NCBI GenBank assembly: GCA_018399455.1 | Contig: JAGYOT010000166.1 | Span: 1 to 5,299 of the forward strand | DNA: 5,299 nt | Direction of reading: 5' to 3' | Source: Desulfobacterales bacterium | Lineage (GTDB): Bacteria; Desulfobacterota; Desulfobacteria; Desulfobacterales; Desulfosalsimonadaceae | Part shown: in pieces, positions 1 through 5,194 of the stretch | Numbering within the stretch: position 1 is the stretch's first letter | Layout: each line of letters opens with the position of its first letter | Notes under the pieces: generated by a model | Databases searched by the model: none | Told to the model about the DNA's origin: nothing | Seen by the model: only the letters and a program-made list of their open reading frames with translations | Made by a program: the position numbers and the translations under genes

Positions 1-987
1 AAACGTGTTTTCAAAAGCGTCTGCTGCGGCCAGGGTGTTCGCACCGGAACCGTTCTCCGTGTAGGACATGTTTACGGCCGCCCCGGCGTCGTGGGTCAGG
101 CGGCCGATATGCTGACGCTCTGCCAGGGTGGTTGAGCAGTCCGGGGTCAGATCCATATCACTCCAGGAATATGGGCCCCCCGCATCGTCGCCGCCCAGAA
201 GGGCTTCAGTCTGCTCAACATCATCGACGTAAACGGTAAACTGAGGGGTGCCCACCGAAGCTGCGGGATGTTCAAAATAGCGCATAAGCTGCGCCATTGC
301 CGTGGCCACGCAGCCGCATGGATAATTATTGGGAGTAAAAATATTGTAACAGGCGTTTCCGCAAGCGGTTTGCTGTGACCACTGGCTGGAGAGCAGGGGC
401 GCGACCCTCACATCATCAATTGCGGCTGTGCCGTAATCCAGTTGGGAACGGTCGGCGGTTTCAAGATAGCGCCACTTTTCGGTATGTTTAGAGGCTTCGG
501 ATTCTGCTGCATCCCCGGTCAATCCCTCACTTTCTGTGCCCTGCGGGGTATCCTGGTTTTGGATGGACAGGGCTTTATTCATGCGGCCGGACAGGTCCTG
601 GTGCACCAGGGCGCCCACCGGATTGGTCAATGAGGGAGTGTATTCTGTTGCATCGGGAAAAAAGCCGACAATCGGCTCTATCAGGTCATCTCCCGGAACG
701 ACCACGAACCCTTTTTCACCGGTTTCCTGCTGCAGATAAACGATGTAGTACAGGTTGGTGCCGTTTTCTTTAAATGCCTCCAATCGGCTGACCCGGGGTT
801 CTGCAAACCTGGTTTCCAGGGGCGTCGGAGCGATTTTCAGCCAGTTGCTGACGACCGCTTTTGCCTGTTCCGGTAAGACCGGTTTGGCAAAAACGACAGC
901 AGAATTTAACAATAAGATAATCAGAGCGATAAGCGATATTCCGAAAAACCGCCTTAATCCTCGTTTGCCTATAGAGTTTCCGTGCAT
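1..987 (-). CDS. Secreted C10-family (streptopain-like) cysteine protease, N-terminal part
   Basis: This is a 329-codon open frame read from ATG at 987 to the left edge, so the C-terminus is missing. Residues 1-34 form a signal peptide (basic GKRGLRR, then a hydrophobic stretch, likely cleaved after VVFA). Residues about 66-112 resemble the inhibitory propeptide of C10 zymogens (YYIVYLQQ, GFVVVPGDD, IEPIVGF). A Ser/Glu-rich linker (about 140-170) leads to the catalytic domain: VAPLLSSQWSQ (195-205) and CGCVATAMAQLMRYF (224-238), where C226 is the predicted nucleophile. PYSWSDM (272-278) and the HDAGAAVNMSY stretch (299-309) are also typical. The catalytic His should lie beyond the window. The family acts as exported, self-processing endopeptidases. 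The start is supported by AAGGAG (plus-strand 995-1000) seven bases upstream and by the signal peptide. It is divergent from the B12 leader and probably functionally unrelated to it. Family assignment is confident; the natural substrate is unknown. Confidence 0.9.
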   Translation of the reverse strand, partial: MHGNSIGKRGLRRFFGISLIALIILLLNSAVVFAKPVLPEQAKAVVSNWLKIAPTPLETRFAEPRVSRLEAFKENGTNLYYIVYLQQETGEKGFVVVPGDDLIEPIVGFFPDATEYTPSLTNPVGALVHQDLSGRMNKALSIQNQDTPQGTESEGLTGDAAESEASKHTEKWRYLETADRSQLDYGTAAIDDVRVAPLLSSQWSQQTACGNACYNIFTPNNYPCGCVATAMAQLMRYFEHPAASVGTPQFTVYVDDVEQTEALLGGDDAGGPYSWSDMDLTPDCSTTLAERQHIGRLTHDAGAAVNMSYTENGSGANTLAAADAFENTF

Positions 988-994
988 GTGAAGT

Positions 995-1000
995 CTCCTT
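995..1000 (-). promoter_or_regulatory. Ribosome binding site of the C10 protease gene
   Basis: AAGGAG on the minus strand, seven bases before the ATG at 987. It fixes the start of the protease and rules out longer versions that would run into the riboswitch. Confidence 0.75.
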
Positions 1001-1020
1001 GTCATGAGATTGTCGGCATT

Positions 1021-1072
1021 GATTCAATTGCAAATAAACCATGCAAATAACAAAATTTACCCTTTGCGTAAA
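1021..1072. repeat. AT-rich divergent control region with short direct and inverted repeats
   Basis: TGCAAATAA occurs twice (1029-1037 and 1042-1050, 13 bases apart), followed by the inverted repeat TTTAC-N7-GTAAA (1056-1060 and 1068-1072). The segment lies between the protease start and the B12 leader, where the divergent promoters must be. The geometry would suit an operator for a dimeric regulator. That role is inferred only from position and symmetry, and AT-rich DNA gives such repeats by chance. Confidence 0.3.
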
Positions 1073-1093
1073 GTATGAACTTGCATTTTTGCA

Positions 1094-1123
1094 TTGCTTT
1101 TCTTTTTCATTATAGGTTATAGG
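1094..1123 (+). promoter_or_regulatory. Possible sigma-70-type promoter of the B12 leader
   Basis: TTGCTT (1094-1099) could be a -35 element and TATAGG (1118-1123) a -10 element, with an 18-base spacer. It sits about 12 bases before the riboswitch aptamer begins, where a promoter is required. The -10 lies in a perfect tandem duplication of TTATAGG (1110-1116 and 1117-1123). The match to consensus is only moderate. Confidence 0.35.
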
Positions 1124-1134
1124 AGAGACTTGCG

Positions 1135-1295
1135 TTTTCAGGTGCCTTTGCTGCTTAATAGGGAACCCCGTTAAAGTCGGGGACGGGCCCGCCGCTGTAA
1201 TTGGGGACGAAAGCCGCATGGTCCCACTTTTCCGTTTTGGAAGGGGAAGGGGCGGTGAGTAGGAGGATCCAAAAGTCAGAAGACCTGCCTGAAAA
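1135..1295 (+). ncRNA. Cobalamin (B12) riboswitch aptamer
   Basis: This cis-acting RNA binds adenosyl- or another cobalamin and controls the downstream receptor gene. The B12 box AGTCAGAAGACCTGCCTG (1274-1291) is a near-perfect match to the family consensus. The other conserved blocks occur in order: GGTGCC (1141-1146), GCTTAATAGGGAA (1153-1165), GACGGGCCCGCCGCTGTAA (about 1183-1201) and GGGGACGAAAGCCGCATGGTCCCA (about 1203-1226). A closing P1 helix can be drawn between TTTTCAGG (1135-1142) and CCTGAAAA (1288-1295). A variable peripheral arm lies at about 1227-1256. An intrinsic terminator follows at 1357-1392, so control is probably by transcription attenuation. The subclass (adenosyl- versus methyl/aquocobalamin) cannot be decided by eye. 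Confidence 0.95.
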
Positions 1296-1356
1296 ACATG
1301 CCGGTATTTGCGCGGATCAAACCCCGGCGTATAAGTTCTGAGGATAAAACGGGCAT

Positions 1357-1392
1357 CCCCGGATCGATTCAAATCGGTCCGGGGTTTTTTTT
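1357..1392 (+). terminator. Rho-independent terminator of the riboswitch expression platform
   Basis: CCCCGGATCGAT (1357-1368) pairs with ATCGGTCCGGGG (1373-1384) over 12 bp with one G-U pair and a TCAA loop, followed by eight T (1385-1392). It lies between the aptamer and the receptor start, so it must be conditional. CCCCGG at 1322-1327 could pair instead with the 3' arm (CCGGGG 1379-1384) as an antiterminator, and GCCGG (1300-1304) can sequester that segment by pairing with CCGGC (1324-1328). This three-way switch is my inference from complementarity; the terminator itself is clear. Confidence 0.88.
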
Positions 1393-1432
1393 AGATGCCC
1401 TGCATCCGGACAAAATAACAGGCGATGAAAGC

Positions 1433-1438
1433 AGGAGG
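1433..1438 (+). promoter_or_regulatory. Ribosome binding site of the BtuB-like receptor
   Basis: AGGAGG, six bases before ATG 1445. It decides the start of the receptor: the in-frame ATG at 1298 lies just after the riboswitch and would put the terminator inside the coding sequence. Confidence 0.85.
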
Positions 1439-1444
1439 AAACGT

Positions 1445-3421
1445 ATGAACAAATGGATCATGTGTTTAATCGGTATGTTGATTTTTTTATTCCCGGTATC
1501 GCTTCTGGCGGAAGAAGACAGTCAGGAAACGGATTCGGGAACAGCCCTCGAAGACATTGTCGTGACCGCCACACGCCTGGGCGAGACTGTGGCGGAGGTC
1601 AATGCCAACGTCACGGTTTTGGACGAAGAAATGATCAGAATGTCGCCCGCCGAGGATCTGGGGGATTTACTGGCTGAAGAGAATATCGGCCATATAACCA
1701 AATACCCGGGAAACGATACATCTATTGGAATCCGGAGCTTCAGGACCTCGGCTACCGGAAACGACCTGCAGGGCAAGGTGCTTATCCTGCTCAACGGCCG
1801 CCGGGCAGGGACCGGAAACGTGGCCAAGATCATGACGGAAAACATTGAACGGATAGAAATTATCAGAGGGCCTGCCTCGGTTGAGTATGGATCCGCCGCT
1901 ATCGGAGGCGTGGTCAATGTGATTACCAAACAGGGCAGGGGTGCGCCGGGGTTTTATGTAAAAGGGAGCCTTGGCAGTTTCGGGTATGAGAAAGCGGCTG
2001 CGGGTTTCTCGGGAGAAGTCAATGGATTTGATTTTTCGGGCAGTTTCAGCAGAAGCATAATGGATGATTATGACACGGGCGATGGCGAACGCTATGATAA
2101 TACCGGATATGATGAAAAGGAAAACATCAGCCTGAATTTTGGATACGAGTTTCTGCCGAACCACCGGGTCGGACTTATATATACGGCATTTGATGCGGAT
2201 TATGCGGGAAGTCCGTATTATTTGAGCCAGAATGATCCGGATGACTATGTTGACAACTCCAATGAATCCATTGATTTTATCTATACCGGTGAAGTCCGGG
2301 GTGGGCTTTTTTCATGGAAGGCCAGGTATTTTGTCGGGGAAGATGAATACGACTGGCATGATCCGGAGTTTGGTCTGGAAAGCGAAACCGAGACGGACCA
2401 TGAAGGCGCCCAGGCCCAGATGACCTGGAATCCCGGCCGATATGCCCTCACGGCAGGCATGGACTGGATAAACTATGAGATTGAGCAGGACTACGCCCCC
2501 AATGAAACCGAGTATGACAATCCCTCCTATTTCCTTCTGGGCAAAGCCAAATACTTTCAAAATCGGCTTATCATTACAGGCGGGCTTCGCTATGATGATT
2601 ATGAAGTCGATGTCAAAGAGGGACAGGGCGGCACGGAGGATGATGACAATTTAAGCCCAAAGCTTGGGGCCTCATGGTTCGTCCTGGACAACCTGAAACT
2701 GCGGGGCAGCTATAGCCAGGGATTCAGGATGCCTTCTGCCAGCGAGCTGGCCGGCAATTACGGGGAATTTATTCCATACCGGGGCAATCCGAACCTGGAT
2801 CCTGAAGAAAGCGACACCTATGAGGTCGGAGTGGATTGGTATCACCGCGCCCTTAACGCATCCCTCACCTATTTTTATAATGATTTTGAAGATAAGATCG
2901 AAACGGTTCCCGGTGAGGAGGGCGTTACCACCTGGGAAAACTTGGGGGAAGCCACAGTCTCAGGATTTGAAGGGAGCTTGTCCTGCCATCTGGGCAGGCT
3001 GCTGAAATGGCATTGGAAGATCAGGCCGTATTTCAATTTCACTTACCTTACCGAGTATGAGGATGATGAGACAGGTGATGATCTGAAATATACGTCTGAC
3101 CTGCTGCTGACCTACGGCCTTTCTGTCTCTGACAATAATGGTTTTGCCGCGCGGATAAGTTTTGCCTATACCGGGAAGCAGGATGTTGAAGACTGGGAAA
3201 ACTATGACTGGATGACCATGACTGAGCCGCAGGTAATTGAAAAAGGCGGTTTTACCGTGGCAAGCCTGACCGTTGAAAAGCGGGTCCTGCAGTTCCGTGA
3301 TCTGGGAGAGATTTCCCTGAACGCGGCTGTTCGGAATATTTTTGACAAGGATTACGCGTATGTCAAAGGCTACCCCATGCCGGGAAGGAGTTTTGAGATA
3401 GGGACGGAATACCGCTTTTGA
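1445..3421 (+). CDS. btuB: TonB-dependent outer-membrane receptor, BtuB-like (cobalamin/corrinoid uptake)
   Basis: A complete 658-residue receptor, slightly longer than E. coli BtuB. It should import cobalamin or another corrinoid across the outer membrane using TonB-ExbBD energy. Residues 1-22 are a signal peptide (hydrophobic core, cleavage after SLLA). The TonB box is EDIVVTATR (36-44). The plug domain covers about 50-165 and includes GIRSF, VLILLNGRR (112-120) and the signature IERIEIIRGPASVEYGS (134-150) with GGVVNVIT (154-161). The rest is a beta-barrel of alternating, strongly acidic and tyrosine-rich strands, ending in the TonB C-terminal motif NIFDKDYAY...PGRSFEIGTEYRF with terminal Phe. 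The start at 1445 is backed by AGGAGG and the signal peptide. Substrate assignment rests mainly on the cobalamin riboswitch upstream; sequence alone shows only the receptor family. The acidic loops (for example DDYDTGDGERYDN) might bind calcium as in BtuB, which is inference. No periplasmic or ABC transport genes are in the window. Confidence 0.92.
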   Translation: MNKWIMCLIGMLIFLFPVSLLAEEDSQETDSGTALEDIVVTATRLGETVAEVNANVTVLDEEMIRMSPAEDLGDLLAEENIGHITKYPGNDTSIGIRSFRTSATGNDLQGKVLILLNGRRAGTGNVAKIMTENIERIEIIRGPASVEYGSAAIGGVVNVITKQGRGAPGFYVKGSLGSFGYEKAAAGFSGEVNGFDFSGSFSRSIMDDYDTGDGERYDNTGYDEKENISLNFGYEFLPNHRVGLIYTAFDADYAGSPYYLSQNDPDDYVDNSNESIDFIYTGEVRGGLFSWKARYFVGEDEYDWHDPEFGLESETETDHEGAQAQMTWNPGRYALTAGMDWINYEIEQDYAPNETEYDNPSYFLLGKAKYFQNRLIITGGLRYDDYEVDVKEGQGGTEDDDNLSPKLGASWFVLDNLKLRGSYSQGFRMPSASELAGNYGEFIPYRGNPNLDPEESDTYEVGVDWYHRALNASLTYFYNDFEDKIETVPGEEGVTTWENLGEATVSGFEGSLSCHLGRLLKWHWKIRPYFNFTYLTEYEDDETGDDLKYTSDLLLTYGLSVSDNNGFAARISFAYTGKQDVEDWENYDWMTMTEPQVIEKGGFTVASLTVEKRVLQFRDLGEISLNAAVRNIFDKDYAYVKGYPMPGRSFEIGTEYRF

Positions 3422-3435
3422 TAAACCTTTTCTTT

Positions 3436-3476
3436 ACCCGGTGTTATGCAAGGCCGGCGCTTTGCGCCGGCCGGGT
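3436..3476. repeat. GC-rich hairpin between receptor and flavodoxin-like gene
   Basis: GGCCGGCGC (3452-3460) and GCGCCGGCC (3464-3472) form a perfect 9-bp stem with a TTT loop; ACCC (3436-3439) and GGGT (3473-3476) can add an outer helix. It lies 30 bases after the receptor stop. There is no T run after it, so it is not a canonical intrinsic terminator. It could stabilise the receptor mRNA 3' end or hinder translation of the next frame. It lies inside the open frame if translation began at 3446. Confidence 0.6.
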
Positions 3477-4159
3477 CCCATGAAAACATTCTCATGGCCT
3501 ATTATTCCCGCACGGGTTTTACAGAAAAACTGATGAACGAAGTAAAATGCAGGCTTGCGAAGCGCGGGCACAGGATTGCTGTGGAAAGATTGGCGGTCAT
3601 CAGTGAAAACTCCTGCATCGGCCAAATCTTTAAAGATATTCATCATTATCCGCTTATTTTTTTCAGTTCGTTCAACGTTTCTTTGAGAAAACGATACGTC
3701 GCCAATTATAAACAGGTAGAAGAGGCCATCGCTGCCCTTCAATATCCGGATGTTTCAGGGTTTGACCGAATTTGTATCGGCGGTCCCAGGTGGGGGCAGC
3801 CCTCGTAGCCGGTGGTCCGATATCTGAACACCGTTCATGGGCTTGAGGGCAAGAAAATCGGATCTGTGGTTACGTTTGGAGGGCCGCCGCTGCCGGTTTT
3901 TGAAAAGGAAATGATGGAGACTTCAATGAACCGAATCGTGAACGAGAAAGGTGCCTGCATTATTGCCCATCTCGGACTTTCCAGCGGGTATCATGAATTA
4001 GGCGTGATGCCGATATTTGAGGGAATAAGCCTTATTCGTCTCTTCAAGCCCCTCTCTCATTTTATTATCGGATCAGCTTACGCCGAAGTTTTGATCCGGC
4101 GTTTCTGTGATACAATAGAAAGCGATAGGGTAGCCCACATAACAGGAGCGGGCCAATGA
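3446..4159 (+). pseudogene. Flavodoxin-fold protein interrupted by an in-frame amber codon
   Basis: Two stretches in the same frame (3446-3808 and 3809-4159) together make one flavodoxin-like protein of about 237 positions. The first has strand beta-1 and the FMN phosphate loop, NILMAYYSRTGFTEKL, with SRTGFT at residues 21-26, and FDRICIGGPRWGQPS before TAG 3806-3808. Directly after the stop the reading continues PVVRYLNTVHGLEGKKIGSVVTFGGP, the expected helix and next strand of the fold, so the stop lies within a conserved region. FMN-dependent electron transfer is the family role. The 5' end is also odd. ATG 3480 is out of frame, but one extra A in the AAAA run at 3482-3485 would make it read MKNILMAYYSRTG, an ideal flavodoxin N-terminus. 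No Shine-Dalgarno is seen before 3446, 3480 or 3494. It follows the receptor closely and was probably co-transcribed; a role in corrinoid reduction is speculation. Nonsense mutation or sequencing error is likelier than recoding. Confidence 0.78.
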
Positions 4160-4236
4160 TTATCAAGCTTCTAAGTAACTTCAAAGTTCAAGACTCAGGC
4201 GTATAAAAAAATAAGATAGAAAAGTCAACAACTTAG

Positions 4237-4268
4237 TGCCTCAATGCCTTAATGCCTCATTGCCTCCC
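4237..4268. repeat. Degenerate 8-bp tandem repeat (about 4 copies)
   Basis: Consecutive units TGCCTCAA, TGCCTTAA, TGCCTCAT and TGCCTCCC. The array straddles the 3' end and stop codon (4249-4251) of the minus-strand FmdE-like gene and supplies its last few residues (REAMRH). This suggests replication slippage at the gene end. I see no sign of a function. Confidence 0.6.
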
Positions 4269-4887
4269 GCCGGGTATAGGGGGATTGCCCCTGGCAGAGC
4301 CGGCATGTGCTGCCGTGTTTTAACGGGTATACGGCGCCGCACCTTGGACATGGGCCGACGCTGCCCTTGCTTCTTTTTTTGAGAAAGTCTTCATGGATGC
4401 GGACATGCTCAACAGAGCAGATTGAGGCGCCGGCCTCCCGGATTTGTTCGGCCAGAAGCCCGGAGTCCTGATCTTTTTTTCCCCTGAGCTTGAGAAACCA
4501 GGCGGCAATTTCGCCGTATCGGCTGATTTTTTCCGCATCCAGGGAGACTCGAACTCCCCTGCCGTTCGTTTTGTCGTAAAGACTTACCGCAAAGATACCC
4601 AGGTCAAGGATTTTAAGCCACCCGTTGCCTGCGGTGCAGGGAGTGAGGATTTGCACGGCGTCAGGCAGGCACCAGGCGGTCTCCGATATCGCATCGAAAA
4701 GAATACCCGGGGTCAGATAGCTCTTTGCGGCAGCAACCATGTAACCCCCAACGATGATCCCGGGGGCCGGATAGCCATGAAACCGGATCGCCCGTTGGAC
4801 ATATTGGTCATAGGTGTATTCGCCGAACTCATACGGACTGATGTTTGCAGCGCTCTTGGCTTCCTCACGCGGATCTTTGCGGTTCAT
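4249..4887 (-). CDS. FmdE-family protein with C-terminal zinc ribbon
   Basis: A complete 212-residue cytoplasmic protein without signal peptide. The FmdE domain covers about 25-160: the metal-site region FHGYPAPGIIVGGYM (36-50, H37), then ETAWCLPDAVQILTPCTAGNGWLKILDLG (69-97, with C73 and C84), then GRGVRVSLD (109-117). A zinc ribbon follows: CPRC (180-183) and CRLC (195-198). The family is named after subunit E of tungsten/molybdenum formylmethanofuran dehydrogenase, but the many bacterial members lie outside methanogenesis and their biochemical role is not settled. A link with molybdopterin enzymes or metal handling is usually assumed. The start at 4887 has a good site, GGGGAGA, four bases upstream. 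The frame stays open up to 5100, but the extra residues show no family features and would cross the palindrome at 5038-5073. The gene converges on the flavodoxin remnant and is divergent from the XdhC-like gene. Confidence 0.88.
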   Translation of the reverse strand: MNRKDPREEAKSAANISPYEFGEYTYDQYVQRAIRFHGYPAPGIIVGGYMVAAAKSYLTPGILFDAISETAWCLPDAVQILTPCTAGNGWLKILDLGIFAVSLYDKTNGRGVRVSLDAEKISRYGEIAAWFLKLRGKKDQDSGLLAEQIREAGASICSVEHVRIHEDFLKKRSKGSVGPCPRCGAVYPLKHGSTCRLCQGQSPYTRREAMRH

Positions 4888-4891
4888 TGTT

Positions 4892-4898
4892 TCTCCCC
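4892..4898 (-). promoter_or_regulatory. Ribosome binding site of the FmdE-like gene
   Basis: GGGGAGA on the minus strand, followed by AACA and the ATG at 4887. It selects this start over the upstream in-frame ATG at 5100. Confidence 0.75.
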
Positions 4899-4930
4899 TG
4901 GCGTCTATGTTGAAAAACAAGGATATCAAC

Positions 4931-5023
4931 GGACAAGACTTTTGTCCATAAGCAGTCCCGGAAAAATCCCGGCCCGATGTCAACGGTGGGTCAAATGCAT
5001 ACGGACTGCCGCTCCGTATTTGA
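4931..5023. repeat. Cluster of short inverted repeats upstream of the FmdE-like gene
   Basis: GGACAA-N5-TTGTCC (4931-4947) and ATACGGA-N7-TCCGTAT (4999-5019, extendable by TCAA 4991-4994 with TTGA 5020-5023). Between them TCCCGG is directly repeated around AAAAA (about 4957-4974). They lie in the roughly 150 bases before the FmdE-like start, where its promoter must be. They could be operators or leader-RNA hairpins; no convincing -35/-10 pair was found on the minus strand. Confidence 0.45.
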
Positions 5024-5037
5024 AATGAATAACCAAA

Positions 5038-5073
5038 AAAGAGCGGGGACAGGCTTGCCTGTCCCCGCTCTTT
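5038..5073. repeat. Perfect long palindrome (17-bp arms, TT centre)
   Basis: AAAGAGCGGGGACAGGC (5038-5054) and its exact reverse complement GCCTGTCCCCGCTCTTT (5057-5073) are separated by TT. On the minus strand it would be followed by further T residues, so it could act as an intrinsic terminator in that direction, but no minus-strand gene is visible to its right. The GGGGACAGGC arm resembles palindromic units often associated with REP-type transposases; that is recollection, not a search. The core CAGGCTTGCCTG recurs at 5107-5118. Confidence 0.75.
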
Positions 5074-5100
5074 GCATTTTGGGGAAAGAGATGGTATCAT
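5072..5100 (+). promoter_or_regulatory. Possible sigma-70-type promoter of the XdhC-like gene
   Basis: TTGCAT (5072-5077) and TATCAT (5095-5100) are separated by exactly 17 bases, starting directly at the right edge of the long palindrome and pointing to the gene at 5195. This matches the usual spacing with four to five of six consensus positions at each box. The leader would begin near the second copy of CAGGCTTGCCTG. Confidence 0.4.
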
Positions 5101-5106
5101 TTAATG

Positions 5107-5118
5107 CAGGCTTGCCTG
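5107..5118. repeat. Second copy of the palindrome core CAGGCTTGCCTG
   Basis: A 12-base inverted repeat (CAGGC-TT-GCCTG) identical to the centre of the palindrome at 5038-5073, 57 bases to the right. It is followed by TTCTCCCCC, partly like the outer arm (TCCCCGCTC). The left arm is not conserved, so this looks like a decayed copy or a second protein-binding site. Confidence 0.5.
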
Positions 5119-5194
5119 TTCTCCCCCTTAACTTACGGCAGGGGCGTGACCGGCGCGAGGATTGATGCCTGATGAGAAAGGTTGAAAAAACGTC

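Noticed and set aside
770..1372. 200-codon minus-strand open frame across the control region
   Set aside because: It runs antisense through the B12 riboswitch and overlaps the C10 protease in another frame; its product shows no family features.
1298..1444. Longer receptor start at ATG 1298
   Set aside because: It begins immediately after the riboswitch P1 helix, would include the terminator in the coding sequence, lacks a ribosome site and would bury the signal peptide. ATG 1445 has AGGAGG and a proper signal peptide.
1522..2164. Minus-strand open frames within the receptor gene
   Set aside because: They are shadows of the receptor coding sequence, which has full-length domain support on the plus strand.
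3446..4159. Two separate small genes, 3446-3808 and 3812-4159
   Set aside because: Both halves are in the same frame, separated only by TAG, and together make a single flavodoxin-like fold. The second half has no ribosome site and begins mid-domain at a GTG.
4237..4268. CRISPR-like repeat
   Set aside because: Units are 8 bases, contiguous and degenerate, with no spacers.
4444..5028. 194-codon plus-strand open frame
   Set aside because: It is antisense to the well-supported FmdE-like gene and has no recognisable motifs or good ribosome site.
5038..5073. Palindrome as an ordinary intrinsic terminator
   Set aside because: It lies between divergent genes, so no visible transcript ends there. 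The terminator-like T run exists only on the minus strand, where no upstream gene is seen.
4888..5100. N-terminal extension of the FmdE-like protein from ATG 5100
   Set aside because: The extra 71 residues are low in family features and are encoded across the long palindrome. The ATG at 4887 has a strong ribosome site and fits the family's N-terminus.
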